DNA from: Chrysoperla carnea
Taxonomy: Eukaryota; Arthropoda; Insecta; Neuroptera; Chrysopidae
Direction of reading: 5' to 3'
DNA: 64,000 nt
NCBI RefSeq assembly: GCF_905475395.1
Contig: NC_058339.1
Span: forward strand, 12,222,001-12,286,000
Below are positions 57,957 to 64,000 of this stretch, piece after piece. Every line of letters starts with the position of its first letter. The stretch's first letter is position 1. A program made the translations under genes and the position numbers. The notes beneath the pieces were generated by a model. It did no database searches, had not been told where the DNA came from, and worked only from the letters and a program-made list of their open reading frames with translations.

Positions 57957-58517
57957 TATACCATGTATATATGAAATATACATAGTATATTAAGTTTAGT
58001 CCCAAGTTTGTAACGCTTAAAAATATAGATGCTAGGAAAAACATTTTGTCAAAGGTATTCATAAAATCACCTAATTAGTCCATTTTAGGTTGTCCGTCCG
58101 TCCGTCCGTCTGTGGACACGATAACTCAAGAACGAAAAAAGATTTCAAGCTGAAATTACAGCGTACTCAGGACGTAAAGAGTGAGGTCAAGTTCGAAAAT
58201 GAGCATCATAGGTCAATTGGGTCTTAGGTCCGTAGGACCCATCTTGTATGCCGTTAGAGATAGAACAAAAGTTTAAATGTAAAAAATGTTCCTTATCAAA
58301 AATAAAACAACTTTTGTTTGAAACATTTTTTCGTAAACATCACTGTTTACCCGTGAGGGCGCCAATTAGGCGGAAATTTTATAATATGTACTATACTTGA
58401 TTATCAGTTATGTGTGTGTCACATGTTTGTATGTGTAATGTGATAAAGAAATCAATACTGACTATGCATGGTATTTCAACAATTAACTCAGTCAATTGTT
58501 TGTTTTCAATTGTTTTC
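57957..58517 (+). repeat. Family A long copy 12
   Basis: Nearly complete and close to the consensus: starts ACCATGTATATATGAAATAT and ends CAATTAACTCAGTCAATTG and TTTGTTTTC. Confidence 0.87.
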
Positions 58518-59179
58518 ATTATCTTTGTTCCAAGACTCAAATATTATCGTCATGATACCTACGATATGATATAAAGTTTAACAAACTTTCTTACCAACCT
58601 TAGGAGGTAAAAAAAATTACAGTTATATTACGTACCACCTTGAAAATTAGGAGAAAAAATACATTGACAGTTACTTTCTCAATACAAAACCTTTCTTAAG
58701 AAATTTTTCATTTGCATAACATAATTTTAATTAGCTACGTGATAAAAGATTAAAACTTAAAATTAAAATAAAAAGATGATTATAAAATGTATTACCATAT
58801 AAGAATATATAAAATGCATATTACTTTCTTCCTGGTGTAAAAATAAACATAAAATGTTAAGGTTAAAAAAAAATACTAATTAATTAAAATCAGTTGTAAT
58901 ATGAAAGTAAAAAAAAAAAATAAATAAATAAATAAAAATAAAAATAATTGTCTAAATGTCAGTTAACAACATTATTTTTTTAAATACATTTTTGCTTAAT
59001 AAAATAATATAATAATGCAATTTGCAAGGTTATTTCATGCTTTTTTATTTTGATTAAAAATATTGTGTGTGGTTTTTGTATTTAATCATGAATGATTTTT
59101 TTTTATTTATCTACTAATTCAAGCATATTACGTCAAAAACCCGTAAATTCCGGAAATATATACCCGAGCTTTTTTTGTA
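58518..59179. other. Gene-free AT-rich stretch
   Basis: Includes an (AAAT)n run at about 58915-58950. Nothing else. Confidence 0.45.
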
Positions 59180-59880
59180 CTTAACTATTAAACAAGTGGA
59201 ATTTAATAAATTTAAAAAACCTCCGACAAATGCGATTTATTCCTTGTAAACCGATTTTTGGAAACTTAGCTATAAAATGTTCTCAATCAAGGCGGTTCGA
59301 TCGTTTAGGGGCTACGGTGCCACTGAGAAACACACAGCACAGATAAACACTTAAAACTTATAAGACTCCTTCTGAAATCAATATCTAAGTGATGGTCCAG
59401 GACATCAGATGAGATGAAAAGGATACTTAGAGAGATATCATTTTTTGAGACAAATTTTTGGAAATATTTTAGTTGAAATTGAAATATTTGAGTTGACTTT
59501 GTTGTTTTGAATTATTGTTTTGAATAACCTAATTATTTTACCATTTTACTTTTCGAAATGAATTGAAACGGGTTTATTTGACCATTCATTTCTATAGTAA
59601 TTATTTATATGTTAAAATTATACGTCATGCCTTTTCCGCACTGAATCGATTTTGAAGACCATCGCTAATTTTTTAGTTTTCTCGTGAACGGAACTCTAAG
59701 TACTGGAACCATAGCTAAGAACACTTTCCGTTAAATTATCTTTCAAATGAAACCAAAAAAATTAAAATCGGTTCATCTGTTTAGGCGTTAAAATGCCACA
59801 GACAGACAAACACACAGACACACACACACATAGTGATCAAACTTATAACACCTCTTTTTTTAATTCGGGGGTTTAAAAAA
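59180..59880 (+). repeat. Family E element, copy 3
   Basis: Diverged copy of 35406-36100: CAAGTGGAATTTA, GGCGGTTCGATCGTTTAGGG, GGACATCAGATGAGATGAAA, ATCGGTTCATCTGTTTAGGC, and the end TTTTTTTAATTCGGGGG. Confidence 0.72.
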
Positions 59881-60994
59881 AGTAGGTTATTATGATTTCA
59901 ACTTAGAGTTTAATTATTTTCTATTACTGACGTTAAAATCATATATTCGCACCGTGGGTGAGTTTTTTTGGAGGCGTTTCCATGGTAACGATACACTATT
60001 TTAATTATAGAATTGTATGGATGCATATATAATTGTATGGATTGCATTTATGACTACATTCAAAATTTAATATTATTGTCTCACAAATTTAAATAAATAA
60101 TTATGATAATTTACATTTGAAAAATAATATTTGTGCAATTTCATTTCTTATTTTCATCATTTTGAATGCATTAAGTTTAATTAATTAGTGTTTTTCAATA
60201 ATTTTAATTTGACATTTTCTATAATATTAACATGTAAATTGGAAATTGGTCATAACAGCCTCTTTTAATGCAAAATTTTTTCACTAGAAGCGCTGGCATC
60301 GATTTTATTGTCCCTACTATGACTACGCACACAACGAATATTTAAAGTTTAATAACCATTTCCTGTAAGGATTGTATTTTTGCTTCATAAGGAGTGTCGA
60401 AAAAATCAAAAAACACATTCGACATTTAAAATATTTTTTTATGTAATCGAATGCAATGACATTTAAGAAAAATATATTTTAAAATTTTGATATCAATCTA
60501 AGTGTTATTTTTGTGTTACCACCTGCAACTCAGATATGATTTCGTCTACAAGAAAGTATATAGGTATCATTTATTGTAGATCGATCTTTCTATAAATAAA
60601 ATGCATTATTGCTTGAATTGTTGATCCGTAACTTTATCATGAGTATTCATAATTTTTTAAAATAATTCAAAATATATAACACTTCAATCATAATTCACCT
60701 TGGTTTTGACTGAGGAGATAAATTTGATCGGTCTGTATCGTGTCGAAAACGACTTTTGACACAAAAGGTTTGGTGTCTGAACATTGTAGATTATTATTTA
60801 AGTATTACAAAATAATATTCAATTGTGTATTGCAATGCAATTTTTTGCATGATTGCTTGCTAAGATAAAAATTTTTGACAGCAAGTAAAAGTAGAAATGG
60901 AATCACGAGTTATGTTTGAAAAAAAAAACTTTTAACTCCGCCTTTAATATTTTGCAATATAGAAATTATATTTTGTTTTTAAAGAAAATATAAC
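59881..60994. other. Gene-free stretch
   Basis: Nothing recognised. Confidence 0.4.
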
Positions 60995-61235
60995 TTGAAA
61001 CAGGCAAACTTGATACGATCGAAGATTTTTTTTCAAACCCACTAATTTTGGATCAATCTTTTCGCTAGCTATCACTTATGTGCTTAATTCCGCGACCAGG
61101 ACTCCACATTTTTGAAACCTATTAGACCTAGGTTAATTTTGATCAGAATAAAATTTGGATGTGATAGAGCAAAATTAAATTTTTTAGATTCTGATAACGT
61201 CATAAAGTTAAAAAATTCGATTTTTTGGGTTATAG
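60995..61235 (+). repeat. Family C satellite fragment
   Basis: One shortened 315-bp unit: CAAACTTGATACGATCGAAG, CCCACTAATTTTGGATCA, AAAATTTGGATGTGATAGAG, CTGATAACGTCATAAAG. No terminal inverted repeats are attached. Confidence 0.75.
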
Positions 61236-61845
61236 AAAGTCTCAAATAAAAAGAAAGAAGAATCCGGGTTCGAAGAATTTTTATGTGGGTAATTCTATAG
61301 TCAGTCTCATTTAAGTTTGAAAAAACTCAAACAGGTATATATATTTTCAAATCTAATACATATTTATGAAAATTAATAACCAACAAGTTGGTTTACTTAA
61401 AAAGTATATATGGAGTAATAAGTTTTCACAAAATACAATGTTTTATTTAAAAATTTTGTTATTGCGATATTATTATTATTAATAGTTAAGACATACCTTA
61501 TGTAAAGTTACTTAAGTATAAATAAATATTAAGATACATTCATAAATACCATTTAGGTATATATAGGAATTCTTGAAATGTTTCAGGTAAAATCGTGAAA
61601 GTGATGATTTTAAAATTATATATGCATATGGAATAATAACTTATTTATAATATATATAGTCTTTTCAAAAATATGTTATTTAAAAATTTTTATAGTACCA
61701 TACATAGATCATGTCCACATATTCAATTTATATGCCATGTCTCGAGCGAAGCGAGTTCTGATGCAAGAGACCAAAATCATAATGAAAGCCTATTTAGTGT
61801 CTGAGGGATAGTTGTCAAGGAGGTCTTTTATACAACGTGGTTCAT
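61236..61845. other. Gene-free AT-rich stretch
   Basis: Nothing recognised. Confidence 0.4.
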
Positions 61846-62045
61846 TTTTAACCCCGAAAAAAGGGGTGTTATAAGTTTGACCGCTATGTGTGTGTATGTG
61901 ACTGTCTGTTTGTGGCATCGTAGCGCCTAAACGGATGAATTGTTTTTGATTTTTGTCGTTTAGTTTGAAAGGTAATTTAATGGACAGCTCTTAGATATGT
62001 TTCAAGTGCGAGTTTAGGGTTCCGAAACCCAAAATTTGTCAGGAG
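61846..62045 (-). repeat. Family E element, copy 4 (partial)
   Basis: The plus strand starts TTTTAACCCCGAAAAAAGGG, then TTTGACCGCTATGTGTG and GTAGCGCCTAAACGGATGAA, the reverse of the motif at 25705. Confidence 0.72.
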
Positions 62046-62069
62046 TTTTTTAAATTTTGTAAATCGGGA

Positions 62070-62279
62070 AACTAAATTCAATCTGATGTCAGAACATGAT
62101 GACGCAAATCAAACTCTGCAACTTTAGTTTAAGTTATTTTTTGATTTGTTAACTAAAAGACGAGCTATTAGCCATAATAGATTAAAATAATCCATCCTTT
62201 ATGGCCAACAGAGTAAGAGTGAATATTGTGTTGAAAAATAAAATGAAATTGTCCGACAAAGCGGACGGGTAATGCCTAG
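62070..62279 (+). mobile_element. CTAG-ended Helitron-like 3' end
   Basis: Contains the repeat shared with 57838-57952, then ends with a perfect hairpin GTCCG-ACAAAG-CGGAC, ten bases, and CTAG at 62276-62279 followed by T. The best example in the window of the hairpin-plus-CTAG end. The 5' boundary is unknown. Confidence 0.6.
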
Positions 62280-62779
62280 TGTAAGTAATATGATTATGTT
62301 TAATAAATCTTTGCAAGAAGTTATATAAACAGCATATTTTTGATATGCAGAATGAACGAAATTTACATTACATTTAAAAAACGTGTAGCATTTATTTTAT
62401 ACCTATAAATATTGATAGATTTTTTAATATACAAGAAGAGATGGTACACATAAACAAGAAATAAAAATTGTCTAATAAATCATTGAATACGATAAAATCA
62501 GAACAAGTTCAGTTTCATCATTAAAACAAGTCTCATAAGAACTATACAATTCGTTTGATAAATCATTTCGCATCTTACATCCATCAGTATGAAAGAGTAT
62601 ATTATATACATTAGGCAATATGTATAAGAAAGATACTATTATATGCTTGCTTGTATTATTGCTTATATGTTGATAAAAGCATACTGAACTAAAGCGAACT
62701 AAAGTATAGAGACCACATGTGTTAATCAGTCAATGCCAGTGATACATCTGCCCCTGAGCAAAGATCTATAGCGTTTGGA
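62280..62779. other. Gene-free AT-rich stretch
   Basis: Nothing recognised. Confidence 0.4.
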
Positions 62780-63145
62780 ACAAGTACAGCTTAATATTTG
62801 TATTTACAATAGAATCGGATTGAATTTAAAATATGAATTCATTGATACAAAATCACTCAAGTAAAATAAACAAAATCATTACTTCTATGAAAGAGATTGA
62901 TTTTACTTTAAAGTCATGCATTTTATTGATGGAAAATAAAATTGTACTTAGTTTGAATATATAATCGTGTAAATAAAGCAAATCGATGAATTAAAAGAAA
63001 ATTTTTTGCGTTTGCTTTAAATAGAGGATTTGTTTATGATGATCGCATATCTAGTGTCTAGTTCATATGTGATTGGGCCAACTACATGAAGATTGTTGTT
63101 ACTAACTTACAGAAAGTTTGAAATAAACTTATTGATCATTTTTAT
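62780..63145 (-). repeat. Dispersed repeat, inverted partner of 13552-13893
   Basis: Reverse complement of 13552-13893 with scattered differences; the blocks GGAACAAGTACAGCTTAATA, TAAAGTCATGCATTTTATTG and ATGAAGATTGTTGTTACTAA mark the match. Confidence 0.75.
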
Positions 63146-63164
63146 AATATATACCATTTTTTTG

Positions 63165-63262
63165 GTATCAATGTAGCAAGCACCGATAGCGCATTTGATT
63201 GAGCTGTAGACTTCTTAAATCAATTGAAATCCATATGTCTTTGGTTCAAATCTGAGTCGAGG
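63165..63262 (+). repeat. tRNA-like head beside the 62.8-kb repeat
   Basis: GATAGCGCATTTGATTGAGC is A-box-like and TTTGGTTCAAATCTGAG is B-box-like, about 70 bp apart. The head also contains GTAGACTTCTTAAATC, close to the GTGGACTTAAGAC of the SINE head at 13.5 kb. It is a decayed tRNA-derived SINE head. Confidence 0.5.
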
Positions 63263-63892
63263 GTTCTGTTTTTTTTTAAAATAAATTCGACGGGAAGGCT
63301 CCATAGTGTTTGTATATATTTGTGCCTTTATATGAGTATTGTTTGAATTTGTATAATATAAAATTGCTCAACATTGTATACCTATGAGTAAGGACATAGC
63401 TTAATAATCATAATTTGATAGTTTGTACTATTATGTTAAAAAGAAAAATATAAAATTGATTTGTTTCAGATATTTTATATTATACTTTTAATAATAAATA
63501 AAATCAAGGTCGTTTATACAAACTGAATAAAAATATGCAAGAACTAACTTATTTATAAACACTATAATATCTACTATAATACAATACAAATTTTACACAA
63601 TCGCATATTGTGCTCTTGTTCATTTGTCCATAAGTCTGTATCTGTTGCTATTGTCTGTGTGGGTAGGGATATGTAGCCAATTCAAGTATAGATTGTGTTT
63701 AATTCGATTATCCACATCGTCTTAAGTAAATCTGTATCGTGTCCATGATTCATAAAACCTGGTCAATTTATCGATATAATATATTTTCTATTATATAGGG
63801 CAGGAAAATAAAGCGAGAGATCGATGCGAAAAACCTGGCCTATCGAATTACCGGATGAAGTGTTTTTTGAAATGATATTACTTACTATAACT
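63263..63892. other. Gene-free stretch
   Basis: Nothing recognised. Confidence 0.4.
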
Positions 63893-64000
63893 ATTTAAAA
63901 CAAACAGTTGACTGAGTTAACTGTTGAAATACCATGTACAGACAGTGTTGATTACACTGTCACATTACACATACATACATGTCACACATACATATAACAT
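63893..64000 (-). repeat. Family A copy 13, running out of the window
   Basis: Starts at ACAAACAGTTGACTGAGTTA, then CTGTTGAAATACCATG and TCACATTACACATACATACA; the rest lies beyond position 64000. Confidence 0.8.

Overview
The window is nuclear DNA from an AT-rich insect genome. Evidence for an insect: GT-AG introns shorter than 100 bp inside an ordinary animal gene, a mitochondrial complex I subunit gene, a vitellogenic-type serine carboxypeptidase, TTAGG-like tracts, and many short non-autonomous repeats of kinds common in insects. The species cannot be named from the sequence. No bacterial operon, plasmid, phage or CRISPR structure is visible.

Only the first 9.1 kb carries recognisable protein genes. 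(1) 1-3869 (+): the 3' part of a multi-exon C2H2 zinc-finger gene, at least 11 fingers over 10 exons. One intron holds a small hAT-type MITE with a perfect 8-bp target duplication, another a decayed copy of one of the gene's own exons. (2) 6028-7446 (+): an intact single-exon secreted S10 serine carboxypeptidase. (3) 7642-8277 (-): the RNase H end of a non-LTR retrotransposon, followed by its 3' tail. (4) 8579-9067 (-): a complete three-exon NDUFA6 (complex I LYR-motif subunit) gene. These genes show no shared pathway; they are simply neighbours.

From 9.1 kb to 64 kb there is no convincing protein-coding exon. This is a large intergenic region, or introns of a gene running out of the window, packed with repeats. 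The main families are: (A) a roughly 560-bp element with 13 full or partial copies; (B) a tRNA-derived SINE with five copies; (C) MITE-like elements filled with a 315-bp tandem unit; (D) Helitron-like elements ending in a small hairpin plus CTAG, some filled with a 305-bp tandem unit; (E) a family carrying the GGTTCATCCGTTTAGG motif; TTAA- and TA-target MITEs; foldback elements; one 5S rRNA-derived copy; and LINE remnants.

The strongest unusual structures are a 1.4-kb satellite at 37.9-39.3 kb with nested 30, 120 and 480 bp periods; a near-perfect palindrome at 39.8-40.8 kb with about 475-bp arms; two C-type elements with different terminal repeats around the same internal satellite; and a SINE and a LINE fragment that share a 3' tail ending in (AACCT)n. 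A repeat-poor island at 47.6-48.7 kb, ending at a good splice donor, could be a non-coding first exon.

All assignments come from reading the sequence by eye. Repeat boundaries are usually good to within 10-30 bp unless a target-site duplication is described.
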